Below, piece by piece: positions 24,624-33,172 of a stretch of 51,048 nt of DNA (position 1 is its first letter; every line of letters starts with the position of its first letter). The position numbers and the translations under genes are program-made. The stretch is from Nocardioides sp. PD653-B2. Its GTDB lineage: Bacteria > Actinomycetota > Actinomycetes > Propionibacteriales > Nocardioidaceae. Under the pieces are notes generated by a model. That model ran no database searches and was not told the DNA's origin. It saw only the letters and a program-made list of their open reading frames with translations. Where the stretch lies: NCBI RefSeq assembly GCF_002117935.1, contig NZ_BDJE01000012.1, positions 1 to 51,048 of the forward strand, written 5' to 3'.

Positions 24624-25516
24624 CGGACACGCTTCGCGTCGGGAGCATCGGCGAAGACGTCCGGGGCGACCGTGCGTGCGTGTGCTTCCAGGTCGAGGAC
24701 GAGCTTGCTCTTCCTCGCTGTTCCGCTCGGCGTGAGCTCGATGAAGTTCAGGAGCTGAAAGGTGTCCTGGTGAAGGCTGGCATCGAGCGGGACGTTGTCG
24801 ATCACGCCGACGCCGGGTGCGTAGTACTTGTTCTCGTTGTCAGGGGCGTCGACCTCGCCTTCCTGGACCACCCGTACGTCCTTGTAGCACCCGAACTTCA
24901 CGCAGTGCTTCACCCCGACCTCGACGGGCTTGCCGACGGAGGGTTTCTCCCCGTCAGCGGCGGAGATGCACCACTGCGGGGTGTCCGCGGTCACCTTCGC
25001 GGGCGCCAGGATTCCTACCAGCGTCGAGTCCGACGCCCCCAACCACGCGCTCTCCACGTCGGTGAACTGCCCGCCCTCATAGGCCTCGGTGTAGCCGCCG
25101 AAGATCCAGACGTTGCCGTCCTTGTCCAGAGCCAGGTAGTCCATGCCGACCTCGGCGACCTCGCCGGCGTCGGTGGACTCGTCGAGCATCGCGATGGCGG
25201 GCACACCGTCGATTTGCCGGACGACGTCGGTCATGGTGGAGGTGACGGTGAAGGGCACCTTCCTCGATCCGACTTCCGTCGTACCGCCGCGGACCCACTG
25301 CATCCCCGGCTTCAGCGGGTGGTAGGGGTTGGTGTCTCGCGTGGGGTCGACGAAGCTGGCAGGGTCGATCTCCGCCTGCGTGCACGCGCCGGCCTGCGAC
25401 TTCCCGTCGCTCGTGGCGGTGCCCCCGCACGCGGAGAGAAGACAAACCAACGCGGTAGTGACGGCGACGCCCAGGGTCAGCTTGCTGGGAACACGGTCAG
25501 CGACGGGGTGTGTCAT
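24620..25516 (-). CDS. Lipoprotein of exporter B operon
   Basis: 298 residues. Signal peptide LTLGVAVTTALVCLLSACGG gives a lipobox LLSAC, so the mature protein should be anchored on the outer face of the membrane. The mature part contains four further cysteines (GACTQAEID, TPQWCISA, VKHCVKFGCYKD) and phrases such as YHPLKPGMQWVRGGTT and AMLDESTDAGEVAEVGMDYL, but I recognise no named domain. It is the promoter-proximal gene of the exporter operon. A response-regulator-2 box lies 24-40 bases upstream of ATG 25516. The parallel position of the lipoprotein at 28390 in exporter C suggests a conserved role as substrate-binding or gating partner of the FtsX permease. Confidence 0.78.
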   Translation of the reverse strand: MTHPVADRVPSKLTLGVAVTTALVCLLSACGGTATSDGKSQAGACTQAEIDPASFVDPTRDTNPYHPLKPGMQWVRGGTTEVGSRKVPFTVTSTMTDVVRQIDGVPAIAMLDESTDAGEVAEVGMDYLALDKDGNVWIFGGYTEAYEGGQFTDVESAWLGASDSTLVGILAPAKVTADTPQWCISAADGEKPSVGKPVEVGVKHCVKFGCYKDVRVVQEGEVDAPDNENKYYAPGVGVIDNVPLDASLHQDTFQLLNFIELTPSGTARKSKLVLDLEAHARTVAPDVFADAPDAKRVR

Positions 25517-25539
25517 GGTTCGACCGTGGCAGGTGTCAA

Positions 25540-25556
25540 CTGAAGGCATCCTGAAG
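25540..25556 (-). promoter_or_regulatory. Proposed response-regulator-2 box before exporter B operon
   Basis: Plus strand CTGAAGGCATCCTGAAG, a perfect CTTCAG-N5-CTTCAG read toward the lipoprotein gene, period 11, identical in form and orientation to the boxes at the regulator's own promoter. Confidence 0.65.
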
Positions 25557-25593
25557 GCGGCACGACGGCGGCGTGCCTGCACCTGCGCTCCTG

Positions 25594-26955
25594 CTACTGA
25601 CCCGGTGGCGAGAGCGGGAGCCTGAGTCGCATGGTTGTCCCACGGCTGGCATCGACCAGGTCGACGCTCCCCCCGTTGCGTTCGGCGAGCTCGCGGGCGA
25701 TCGACAGGCCGAGGCCGCTGCCTCCGCGGCGGGACCTGGCCGTCTCGGCTCGGTGGAAACGGTCGAAGATCTTGTCCCGGTGCTCCGCGGGCACGCCCGC
25801 TCCGTCGTCGACCACGAGGAGTTGTGCACACCTCCACCCGTCCACGTCCGCGCTGTCGACCACCAGTCGTACGCGGCTTTCAGCATGCTCCGCAGCATTG
25901 TCAAGCAGGTTCCTGACGATGCGACGGACATCAGCAGCATTGGCGTACGCCGGCGCAGCCGAGACCGCACCGGTGTCGACGTCCGCCGCGCTGCTGCTCC
26001 GTGCTCGGGCAGCCTCCTCGAGAACGATCGCGTCCAGGTCGAGATGCGTGGGGGAGGCAGCGCCGTGCGCGTCGATGGAAGCGAGCTCGAGCAGATCCCC
26101 GACCAGCCGCTCCATGTCTGCCGTTGCGCCCAGCACCTCATCGCGCAGCCGCGCCGCGTCGACGCCGTCGGAGCCGGCCAGGGCGACCTCGAGGGCGACC
26201 CGTTGCGCTGTCAGCGGGCTCTGCAGGTCGTGGGAGACGTCCGCGACGAAGTCACGCTGCCGCCGCGCGGCGACATCCAGGCGTTCGAGCATCGCGTTCA
26301 TCGTGGCCGCAAGTCTTCCGACCTCGTCCTCGACCCCATCGCCGGCCACGCGCCTGTCGAGGTTCTCCTCCGTGATCCGGTCCACCTCCGCCCGAATCCG
26401 GTCGAGACGTCCGATCACCCGGCCCAGAAGCAGCCAGATCGCGACCCCGAGCAGCACAACGATCACGGGTACGCCAACACCCAGAGCCCACCGCAGGACC
26501 ACCGACGCCTCTGAGACCGCCTCCAGGCTGTTCCCGACGTACACCGTGACCGACCCTTTTGGACTCGGGCCCGAGGCGTACCAGAACCGGTAGGTCTCGA
26601 CCTCCTGGTCGTCAGGCGCCTGGAAGGTACTCGTCTGAACCTCCTCGCCCGGATGTAGTCGGGCCACCGCCGGGCGCCCCGCGACGTTGGGGGAGGCAGC
26701 CAGCACGATCCCGTCGTCGGCGACGACCTGGGCGACCCCGTTTTCGTCGACGTTGCGCAACGTCCTCGGCAGGTCACCCTTGCGCGCCAGGGCGAGCAAG
26801 TCGTCGACCCGAGACCGGGACAGCTGGTCTGAGGCTGCAGTCAACCGGTTCTCGAGAATCTGCACCAGCAGCACCGATCCCACCGCCAGGAGGACCGCGA
26901 ACACGAGCGTGCCGATCAGGGTTGCCCTGGCGCGCAGGCTCAACCTCATCCTCAT
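25594..26955 (-). CDS. Sensor histidine kinase (two-component system 2)
   Basis: 453 residues. Helix about 11-33, extracytoplasmic sensor domain of about 120 residues (VAQVVADDGIVLAASPNVAG), helix about 155-178, HAMP to about 228, then kinase with His242 (FVADVSHDLQSPLT; note HDLQ instead of HELR), N box LLDNAAEHAE, G1 VDDGAGVPAEHRDKIFDRF and G2 GSGLGLSIARELA. Catalytic motifs are complete. The ATG overlaps the response-regulator stop by four bases. The organisation matches system 1, and the two kinases look like distant paralogues. The gene after it (lipoprotein operon) is separated by about 38 bases containing a regulator box. Confidence 0.92.
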   Translation of the reverse strand: MRMRLSLRARATLIGTLVFAVLLAVGSVLLVQILENRLTAASDQLSRSRVDDLLALARKGDLPRTLRNVDENGVAQVVADDGIVLAASPNVAGRPAVARLHPGEEVQTSTFQAPDDQEVETYRFWYASGPSPKGSVTVYVGNSLEAVSEASVVLRWALGVGVPVIVVLLGVAIWLLLGRVIGRLDRIRAEVDRITEENLDRRVAGDGVEDEVGRLAATMNAMLERLDVAARRQRDFVADVSHDLQSPLTAQRVALEVALAGSDGVDAARLRDEVLGATADMERLVGDLLELASIDAHGAASPTHLDLDAIVLEEAARARSSSAADVDTGAVSAAPAYANAADVRRIVRNLLDNAAEHAESRVRLVVDSADVDGWRCAQLLVVDDGAGVPAEHRDKIFDRFHRAETARSRRGGSGLGLSIARELAERNGGSVDLVDASRGTTMRLRLPLSPPGQ

Positions 26956-27677
26956 GTCTCGCCCGGCGCTTCCAACTCTGGTCTGGAACCAGCCGCGGGC
27001 TGCGCCACGTCGTCGACGACCCGATAGCCGACCATCCGGACCGTCTGCAGGGAGCGCCGGTCGAATGGCTCATCGATGCGTTGCCGAAGCTGTCGCACGT
27101 AGACCTCGACGATGTTGGGATGCCCGTCATAGGCAAAGTCCCACACGTGCTCCAGGATCTCCGTCTTGGACAGGATCCGGTCGCCGTGCCGCATCATGAA
27201 TTCCAGGAGCGAGAACTGCTTGGGAGTCAGGTCGACCGGGATGTCCCCGCGCCAGACTTGGTGCACAGCCGGGTCCAGGCGCAGGTCCCCGACCTCGAGA
27301 ACGGTGGGCCGCTCTCGGTTGTCCCGCCGCAGCAGGGCCCGCAGCCGGGCCGTCAAGACCATGAACGAGAACGGCTTGGACAGGAAGTCGTCGGCCCCGG
27401 CGTCGAGAGCCCGCGTCTCCTGCTCGGGGCCACTGCGCGCCGTGAGCATCAGGATCGGCGTCCAATCCCCTGACTCCCGTCTCCGCGCACAGAGGACGTC
27501 CCCTGCCACGCCGGGCAGCATCACGTCCACCACCATGGCGTCGTAGGTGTTTTCGGCGGCATACCACTCACCGTCAGTGCCGGTCAGGGCGACATCGACC
27601 GCATAACCCTCGGACTCCAGCCCACGTCGCAGGGCCGCCGCGAGCTGCTTATCGTCCTCGACCACAAGAATTCGCAC
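26952..27677 (-). CDS. OmpR/PhoB-family response regulator (two-component system 2)
   Basis: 241 residues. Receiver 1-120: acidic pocket in VVEDDKQL, phospho-acceptor Asp51 (MVVDVMLPGVAG), Thr in LMLTARSG, Lys in DFLSKPFSFM; winged-helix output domain with LTPKQFSLLEFMMRHGDRIL, VVEVYVRQLRQRIDEPFD-like segment (IVEVYVRQLRQRIDEPFD) and LQTVRMVGYRVV. It starts at 27677. The 125-bp gap to the divergent PepSY gene carries two CTTCAG-N5-CTTCAG boxes, one pointing each way. The same box precedes the exporter operons at 25516 and 20026, so I propose that this protein activates those operons and itself. Confidence 0.92.
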   Translation of the reverse strand: MRILVVEDDKQLAAALRRGLESEGYAVDVALTGTDGEWYAAENTYDAMVVDVMLPGVAGDVLCARRRESGDWTPILMLTARSGPEQETRALDAGADDFLSKPFSFMVLTARLRALLRRDNRERPTVLEVGDLRLDPAVHQVWRGDIPVDLTPKQFSLLEFMMRHGDRILSKTEILEHVWDFAYDGHPNIVEVYVRQLRQRIDEPFDRRSLQTVRMVGYRVVDDVAQPAAGSRPELEAPGET

Positions 27678-27699
27678 AACGACAGGATCTCAGCCGCTG

Positions 27700-27751
27700 C
27701 TGAAGGCTCGCTGAAGGTGAACTGATCTGACCGGCTTCAGGGTGGCTTCAG
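27700..27751. promoter_or_regulatory. Two divergent response-regulator-2 boxes
   Basis: Site A, 27700-27716, plus strand CTGAAGGCTCGCTGAAG, faces the regulator/kinase operon. Site B, 27735-27751, plus strand CTTCAGGGTGGCTTCAG, faces the PepSY gene. Each is a perfect 6-mer direct repeat at period 11, and each reads CTTCAG in the direction of its own transcript. Confidence 0.7.
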
Positions 27752-27802
27752 CGAACGCCGACCAGGCTGTGGACCAGGTTGAACGATCACGAAAGGAGAG
27801 CC

Positions 27803-28126
27803 ATGCGCAAGCGAGTAGTCATTGCCGCAGCCGGGATCGGCGCCGCCCTGGCGGTCGCCGGTGGGGGTGTCGCCGTCGCCACGAGTGGTGGTGACGACGG
27901 TCCGGTGAGCCATCAGTACACCCAGGAGCAGGCCGACGCCGCGACCTCGGCGGCACTCGAAGCGACCGGTGGAGGGACCGCGAACAGCGTCGAGACCGAC
28001 AATGAGAACGGCGCGACCTACGAGGTCGAGGTCACCAAGCCCAACGGGGCCACCGTCGACGTACGCCTGGACGAGAACTACCAGGTGGTCGTCATCGAGG
28101 GCGACAGCGACTCCGGCGGCAACTGA
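27803..28126 (+). CDS. Secreted PepSY-like protein
   Basis: 107 residues with a signal peptide (MRKRVVIAAAGIGAALAVAG then GGVAVA) and a mature part that reads like one PepSY repeat: YTQEQADAATSAALEATGGG, TANSVETDNENGATYEVEVT, then NGATVDVRLDENYQVVVIEG. PepSY proteins commonly sit next to two-component systems and are thought to modulate proteases or sense ligands at the membrane. ATG 27803 is preceded by AAAGGAGAG. It is divergent from system 2 and shares its regulator boxes. A perfect hairpin follows at 28143. Confidence 0.8.
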   Translation: MRKRVVIAAAGIGAALAVAGGGVAVATSGGDDGPVSHQYTQEQADAATSAALEATGGGTANSVETDNENGATYEVEVTKPNGATVDVRLDENYQVVVIEGDSDSGGN

Positions 28127-28142
28127 CCACCACCACCCCCGG

Positions 28143-28174
28143 CAGCAGGGTGCGGCGCCAGCCGCACCCTGCTG
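28143..28174 (+). terminator. Hairpin terminator after PepSY gene
   Basis: CAGCAGGGTGCGGC pairs perfectly with GCCGCACCCTGCTG around loop GCCA, 16 bases after the stop, followed by TGTGTGT. Confidence 0.75.
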
Positions 28175-28300
28175 TGTGTCGCTGTGTGTCGCAGTGCCGT
28201 GCGCCGGCAAGTCAGCCGCCCAGACCCACGCGCCTTGCCCCGGCGTGGAGGGCGACTATTCGGACGGTGCGCTAAGCGAGCCGGCGTCGCCCAACGGCCG

Positions 28301-28318
28301 CTCTCAGGGTGCTCACAG
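28301..28318 (+). promoter_or_regulatory. Proposed response-regulator-1 box before exporter C operon
   Basis: CTCTCAG at 28301 and CTCACAG at 28312, period 11, in the same orientation to transcription as the repeats at 16029-16066. It lies 72-89 bases before the lipoprotein ATG. This links exporter C to two-component system 1, about 12 kb away, rather than to system 2 next door. Confidence 0.55.
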
Positions 28319-28389
28319 CGGATACCTCGCACCATGGATCTGGTCCCTCGGACCACGCAGATCCACCCACTTCCGCTGGAGGCCATGCC

Positions 28390-29031
28390 ATGAATCCATC
28401 GCAGCACGCATATTCTTCTGCTTCCTGGTCGCCCACTCGTCGTCGAACACGAGTCTCTGCCGCCGTGTTGACCGCGGCTCTCCTCGCTCTGTCCGCACTG
28501 CTGGGTGCGTGTGGAGGCTCGTCGTCGAACACGGGCTCGGAGTCGGGGACGGTGAAGGAGTACAGCCCCGCTGGCGACATCCCCGACGACCAGGTGTTCG
28601 TGGACTACACCGACACTTCAGGCCGGGTGACGATCAAGGTCCCCGAGGGCTGGGCACAGTCGGACACCGCGAACGGCGTCAGCTTCACCGACAAGCTCAA
28701 CACGATCCAGCTTGAGGTGCTCGACGCCAGCCAGCAGCCGACCGAGGCCACGGTCAAGAGCGACGACCTGCCACAGCTCCTGAGCTCGATGAGCAACTAC
28801 TCCGGCGGAGAGGTCTCCAGCGTCGACCGTGCGGGAACCACCGCGATCCTCGCGACGTATGAGGCCGACGGCCCGAAGGATGATGTGACCGGTAAAACCG
28901 TCACCGACGCCTTCGAGCGGTACGTCTACTTCCAAGACGGCGTCGAGGCGATTCTCACCCTGTCGGGCCCGACCGGGGCCGACAATGTCGACCCGTGGCG
29001 GCTCGTCAGCGACTCACTGCGCTGGAAGTGA
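28390..29031 (+). CDS. Lipoprotein of exporter C operon
   Basis: 213 residues. A basic n-region TRRRTRVSAAVLTAALLALS is followed by lipobox LLGAC and a Gly/Ser stretch; the mature part includes VKVPEGW-like VTIKVPEGWAQSDTANGVSF, typical of actinobacterial lipoproteins with a PsbP/MOG1-like fold (inference from phrase, not proven), and ends DPWRLVSDSLRW. ATG 28390 is preceded by TGGAGG; a longer frame upstream has no similarity. It is the first gene of the operon lipoprotein - ATPase - ATPase - FtsX permease, the same order as exporter B on the other strand. It shares no obvious sequence similarity with the exporter B lipoprotein. Confidence 0.78.
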   Translation: MNPSQHAYSSASWSPTRRRTRVSAAVLTAALLALSALLGACGGSSSNTGSESGTVKEYSPAGDIPDDQVFVDYTDTSGRVTIKVPEGWAQSDTANGVSFTDKLNTIQLEVLDASQQPTEATVKSDDLPQLLSSMSNYSGGEVSSVDRAGTTAILATYEADGPKDDVTGKTVTDAFERYVYFQDGVEAILTLSGPTGADNVDPWRLVSDSLRWK

Positions 29032-29034
29032 CCG

Positions 29035-29775
29035 ATGACCGCCACGACGGCGCAGACCTCGACCACGGTGACCGCACCGGGAACACCAGCGGTGGCGGCG
29101 GAGAACGTGTACCGCTTCTACCGGTCCGGGGACGAGGAGACCCTCGCGCTGCGCGGCGTGAGCCTGCTGGTCCAGGCGGACGAGTTCGTGGTGATCAACG
29201 GCCCCTCGGGGTCGGGCAAGTCCACCCTGCTGGCCTGCCTGACCGGGGCAGACGAGCCATCCGGGGGCAGCATCCGCATCGCCGGAGAGCGGATCAACCA
29301 CCGCTCCCAGAAGGACCGCGACCGGATCCGAGCCAGCTCCATCGGGGTGATGGCACAGTCGGGCAATCTGGTCAGCCACCTGCGGATCCGCGACAACCTG
29401 CGCTTGGCCGCCCACCTGGCCGACACCGGTCGGTCCTACCAAGGAGCTGCCCGGACGCGCACTGCACCGTCGTGGACAGCGACGGCCGAGGAGCTGGGGA
29501 TCGGACAACGGCTTGATGCCTGGCCCGAGGAGCTCTCCGGCGGCGAGTCCGCTCGGGCAGCGCTGGCCGTCGCCCTCGCAGCAGGCCCGCTCGTGCTGGT
29601 CGCCGACGAACCTACCGGCGAGCTGGACGCTCACACCGAGGCATCCCTGATCGAGCAGCTGCGGGCGGTGGCCGCGCGTGGGGTCGCGGTGATCGTGGCC
29701 AGCCACAGCGACGCAGTGGCGGCCGGCGCCGACCGCGTCGTCCGCCTCAACGAGGGACAGGTCGTCCCATCGTGA
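29035..29775 (+). CDS. ABC ATPase (exporter C, subunit 1)
   Basis: 246 residues: Walker A NGPSGSGKST, Q-loop VMAQSGNLVSHLRIRDNLRL, signature LSGGESARAALAVAL, Walker B LVADEPTGELD, switch VIVASHSDAVA. The signature helix (GGESARAALA) lacks the common QR, otherwise motifs are complete. It starts three bases after the lipoprotein stop and overlaps the next ATPase by four bases. With the second, different ATPase it probably forms a heterodimeric motor. Confidence 0.9.
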   Translation: MTATTAQTSTTVTAPGTPAVAAENVYRFYRSGDEETLALRGVSLLVQADEFVVINGPSGSGKSTLLACLTGADEPSGGSIRIAGERINHRSQKDRDRIRASSIGVMAQSGNLVSHLRIRDNLRLAAHLADTGRSYQGAARTRTAPSWTATAEELGIGQRLDAWPEELSGGESARAALAVALAAGPLVLVADEPTGELDAHTEASLIEQLRAVAARGVAVIVASHSDAVAAGADRVVRLNEGQVVPS

Positions 29776-30482
29776 CCACCACCACGAGTGGAACGATCGG
29801 GCGACCTGCGTCGGTTCCGGCGACAGCGGTCGTCGAGGCCGATCAGGTGTCGGTGACCTACGGCCGCGAGGACGCGACGGTCCGTGCGCTGGTCGAGGCA
29901 AGCCGTCGGCTGCTTCCGGGCGACACGATCGCGCTGTGTGGCCCGTCCGGGTCGGGCAAATCGACCCTGCTTCACGTAGTCGCCGGACTCGTGCCACCCA
30001 CATCGGGGCACATCCGTTGGCCCGGGCTGGACCCATCGGTCCCCCTCAGGCAGCAGATCGGCGTGGTGTTCCAGGCACCCAGCCTCATCCCCGCGCTGAG
30101 CGTGGTGGAGAACGTCGAGCTACCGCTGCTGCTTCACGGCAGCAGCCCGCCCGCCGAGGCCCGCGACCTTGCCCTGGCTGCCTTGCGCGACCTCGACCTC
30201 GATGGCCTGTCCGCTGCCCTGCCGGAGGAGATCTCCGGCGGCCAGGCCCAGCGTGTGGCCGTGGCCCGCGTCCTGGCCGCACGACCCCGATTGATCTGCG
30301 CCGACGAACCCACCGGGCGGCTCGACCTGGACCACGCCCTAATGGTCACCAACCTCCTGCTCCGCGCCGCCAGCCAGCTCGGCGCTCCGTTGCTGGTAGC
30401 CACCCACGACCCCCGTATCGCTGACCGGCTCGGGACGACCTGGCCGATCGCCGACGGCCGACTGGCCGAGGAGCCCCGATGA
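29772..30482 (+). CDS. ABC ATPase (exporter C, subunit 2)
   Basis: 236 residues: Walker A CGPSGSGKST, Q-loop VVFQAPSLIPALSVVENVEL, signature ISGGQAQRVAVARVL, Walker B LICADEPTGRLD and switch VATHDPRIA. GTG start at 29772 overlaps the first ATPase (GTGA), and its stop overlaps the permease start (ATGA). Confidence 0.92.
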   Translation: MTTTTSGTIGRPASVPATAVVEADQVSVTYGREDATVRALVEASRRLLPGDTIALCGPSGSGKSTLLHVVAGLVPPTSGHIRWPGLDPSVPLRQQIGVVFQAPSLIPALSVVENVELPLLLHGSSPPAEARDLALAALRDLDLDGLSAALPEEISGGQAQRVAVARVLAARPRLICADEPTGRLDLDHALMVTNLLLRAASQLGAPLLVATHDPRIADRLGTTWPIADGRLAEEPR

Positions 30483-33172
30483 GCAGCATGCTGGAAGGCC
30501 TCCACCACCACGTGGCCTGGATCTCCGGAACGACCCGACGCCGCCGCGGCCGGTTCCTGGCTGCGGTCGCCGGGGTCGCGCTGACGGTCACCACATTGGC
30601 GTTCCTCGCGATGTTCATCAGCGCCTCGCGCGCCACCATGACCGACCGTGCCGCCGCCAGCGTCGCCGTGGACTGGCAGGTCGCCCTCGACAACCCCGCC
30701 GACACCGCCCGCGTCACCGACACGCTCACGGCTCGCGGCGGCGTGACCGCGGTCGACCCGGTCGAGTTCCTCAACGCACGAGGCATCGAGGCAACCACCG
30801 GTGGCACTCGGCAGGTGACGGGCAAGGCCGCGGTCCTCGGTCTTCCCGCGACATACCGCCGCGACTTCCCCGACGCGATCAGGACCCTTGTAGGTTCAGA
30901 CACCGGGGTGCTCCTGGCACAGCAGACCGCAGCGAACCTGCACGTCGAGCCCGGCCAGGAGATCACCCTGCTGTGGGGCGACCGGCCCACCACTGTCACC
31001 GTCACCGGTGTCGTCGAGCTCCCGCAGGCCGACTCGCTGTTCCAGAAGGTCGGAGCACCACCGCAGTCGCAGCCTCTGGCCCCACCGGACAACGTTGTCC
31101 TGATGCCCACCGCGCTGGCACACAAGCTCGCCACCGGCTCCGGCGTCACCCCCAAGGTCCAGATCCACGTCGCACTGACCGGCACCCTCCCCGCCGACCC
31201 CGCATCGGCCTACGCAGCGACCCTGGCCGACGCCAACAACCTCGAAGCCGAGCTCGCCGGGTCGGTCCGGGTCGGCAACAACCTGGGCGCGGCCCTGGAC
31301 GCGGCCCGCGAGGACGCGGCGTACTCCCAGATCCTCTTCCTGTTCCTCGGCGCGCCTGCGGCGGTGCTGGCCGGGCTGTTGACCGCCGTGGTGGTCGGCT
31401 CGGGTGAGGATCGCCGTCGCGGCGAGCTCGCCCTGCTCCGGCTCCGAGGGGCCCGCCGCCGAACGGTGATGACTCTCGCGGCGGCCGAGGCCGCCTGCGT
31501 CGGTGTCGTAGGCACCCTTGCCGGGGTGGGCGCTGCCATGCTCGCTGGCCGGTTCGCGTTGCACAGCGTGACCTTCGGTGCCACGTCGAAGGCGGGGATC
31601 GTGTGGCTTGTGGCCATCGGCCTAGTCGGCTTCCTCACGGCTCAGGCCTGCTATCTGCTGCCCACGGTCAGGGACCTGCGTGCCCTGACCGTCGCCGACA
31701 GCAGACGCCAGTTCGGCGCAACCCGGACGCCGAATCGGTACGCCGGCCTCGTCGTCGCCATGATCCTGCTGGTCGTCTCCGGGCTGGTGTTCTGGGCAAC
31801 CTCGCGCAGCAAGTACGCCCTCGTGCTTGCTCCCGAGGGCGTGCCGAAGCTGTCGATCAGCTACTGGGCGTTCGCCGCGCCGGCACTGCTGTGGATCGGC
31901 GCGTACCTCCTTACCCGCGACGGCGGCTCAGTCGCCCTTCGCTATGCGCGGCGGCCGCTGACCATGGTTCTGGCTCCGCTGAACCGGCGGATCACCTCGA
32001 CCGTCGTGGCTGGCGTCATCCGCAACCGAGCCGTGATCGCGCGTGCCTCGACGCTGCTCGCCCTCGCCGTTGCCTTCGCGATCTCGGCCGCCACCTTCAA
32101 CAGCACCTACGCCCAGCAATCCGAGGTCGACGCCCAGCTCACCAACGGCGCCAACGTCCAGGTCGTGCTCCCACCCTCAGGGTCGGCCTCTGCCCCCGCC
32201 GCTGAGCAACGCATCGCACAACAGCTCGACGCAATCCCAGGGGTACGCCGCGTCGAGCCGCTACAGCACCGCTTCGCCTACGTCGGAAACGACCTGCAGG
32301 ACCTCTACGGCATCGACGCCCAGACCCTGCCCACGGTCACCGCTTTCCAAGACGCCTACTTCCAAGGCGGCACCGCAGACCAGATCCTGACTCGGCTGCG
32401 CGGCACCCCCTCCGGGGTGCTGGTTAGCGCCGAGACCGTCACCGACTTCAACCTCAGCCTCGGTGACCATCTCAAGCTGCGGCTGCCCGACGCCACCTCG
32501 GGAAGCCTCCGCCCGATCGAGTTCACCTACGTCGGCGTCGCCAACGAATTCCCCACCGCACCCAAGGACAGCTTCCTGGTCGCCAACGCCAGCTACGTCG
32601 CCGACCAGACCCATGACCCCACCGCGGGCACGTTCCTCGTCGACACCGAGCCCGGGCAGGAACGCGCCGTCGCGGACGCGGCCCGCAGCGCCCTGGGGAC
32701 CTCAGCCGCCGTCACAGACATCACCCAGACCCGCGGACTGATCGGGTCCAGCCTGACGGCAGTGGACCTACGCGGCCTCACGCGCGTTGAGCTCGTTCTC
32801 GCCGCGCTGCTGGTCCTGGCCGCCGCGGCCTTGGTCACCGGTCTCCAGCTCGCCGAACGCCGACGCACCTTCGCCATCGCCCAGGTACTCGGCGCACGAC
32901 GTCGACAACTGGTCAACCTCGCCATCAGCGAGGCCGCCCTGACCAGCGCGATCGGCCTCATCGCCGGAGGCATCGTCGGATGGGCGATGAGCCACATGCT
33001 CGTCAAGGTCCTCTCCGGAGTCTTCGACCCCCCACCCGCATCCCTCGCGATTCCCTGGGCCTACCTCACGACCATCGCCCTGGCGACCCTCGCCGCCATA
33101 GCGACGGCCAGCGCGGTCGCTGCACGGCTCAGTGCCAGTACCACCGTCGCCGACCTGCGGGATCGCGACTGA
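30479..33172 (+). CDS. Large FtsX/MacB-like ABC permease (exporter C)
   Basis: 897 residues with duplicated FtsX architecture: helix near 25-45 (GRFLAAVAGVALTVTTLAFL), extracytoplasmic domain to about 270, helices near 280-400 (LFLFLGAPAAVLAGLLTAVV, AEAACVGVVGTLAGVGAAML, GIVWLVAIGLVGFLTAQACY), more helices near 420-480, a second extracytoplasmic domain, and final helices (VLAALLVLAAAALVTGLQLA, ALTSAIGLIAGGIVGWAMSH, AYLTTIALATLAAIATASAV). The final block contains LAERRRTFAIAQVLGARRRQ, typical of FtsX/MacB C-terminal domains. It overlaps the ATPase gene by four bases. The substrate is unknown; related systems act in lipoprotein release, peptide resistance or cell-wall hydrolase control. Confidence 0.88.
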   Translation: MSSMLEGLHHHVAWISGTTRRRRGRFLAAVAGVALTVTTLAFLAMFISASRATMTDRAAASVAVDWQVALDNPADTARVTDTLTARGGVTAVDPVEFLNARGIEATTGGTRQVTGKAAVLGLPATYRRDFPDAIRTLVGSDTGVLLAQQTAANLHVEPGQEITLLWGDRPTTVTVTGVVELPQADSLFQKVGAPPQSQPLAPPDNVVLMPTALAHKLATGSGVTPKVQIHVALTGTLPADPASAYAATLADANNLEAELAGSVRVGNNLGAALDAAREDAAYSQILFLFLGAPAAVLAGLLTAVVVGSGEDRRRGELALLRLRGARRRTVMTLAAAEAACVGVVGTLAGVGAAMLAGRFALHSVTFGATSKAGIVWLVAIGLVGFLTAQACYLLPTVRDLRALTVADSRRQFGATRTPNRYAGLVVAMILLVVSGLVFWATSRSKYALVLAPEGVPKLSISYWAFAAPALLWIGAYLLTRDGGSVALRYARRPLTMVLAPLNRRITSTVVAGVIRNRAVIARASTLLALAVAFAISAATFNSTYAQQSEVDAQLTNGANVQVVLPPSGSASAPAAEQRIAQQLDAIPGVRRVEPLQHRFAYVGNDLQDLYGIDAQTLPTVTAFQDAYFQGGTADQILTRLRGTPSGVLVSAETVTDFNLSLGDHLKLRLPDATSGSLRPIEFTYVGVANEFPTAPKDSFLVANASYVADQTHDPTAGTFLVDTEPGQERAVADAARSALGTSAAVTDITQTRGLIGSSLTAVDLRGLTRVELVLAALLVLAAAALVTGLQLAERRRTFAIAQVLGARRRQLVNLAISEAALTSAIGLIAGGIVGWAMSHMLVKVLSGVFDPPPASLAIPWAYLTTIALATLAAIATASAVAARLSASTTVADLRDRD

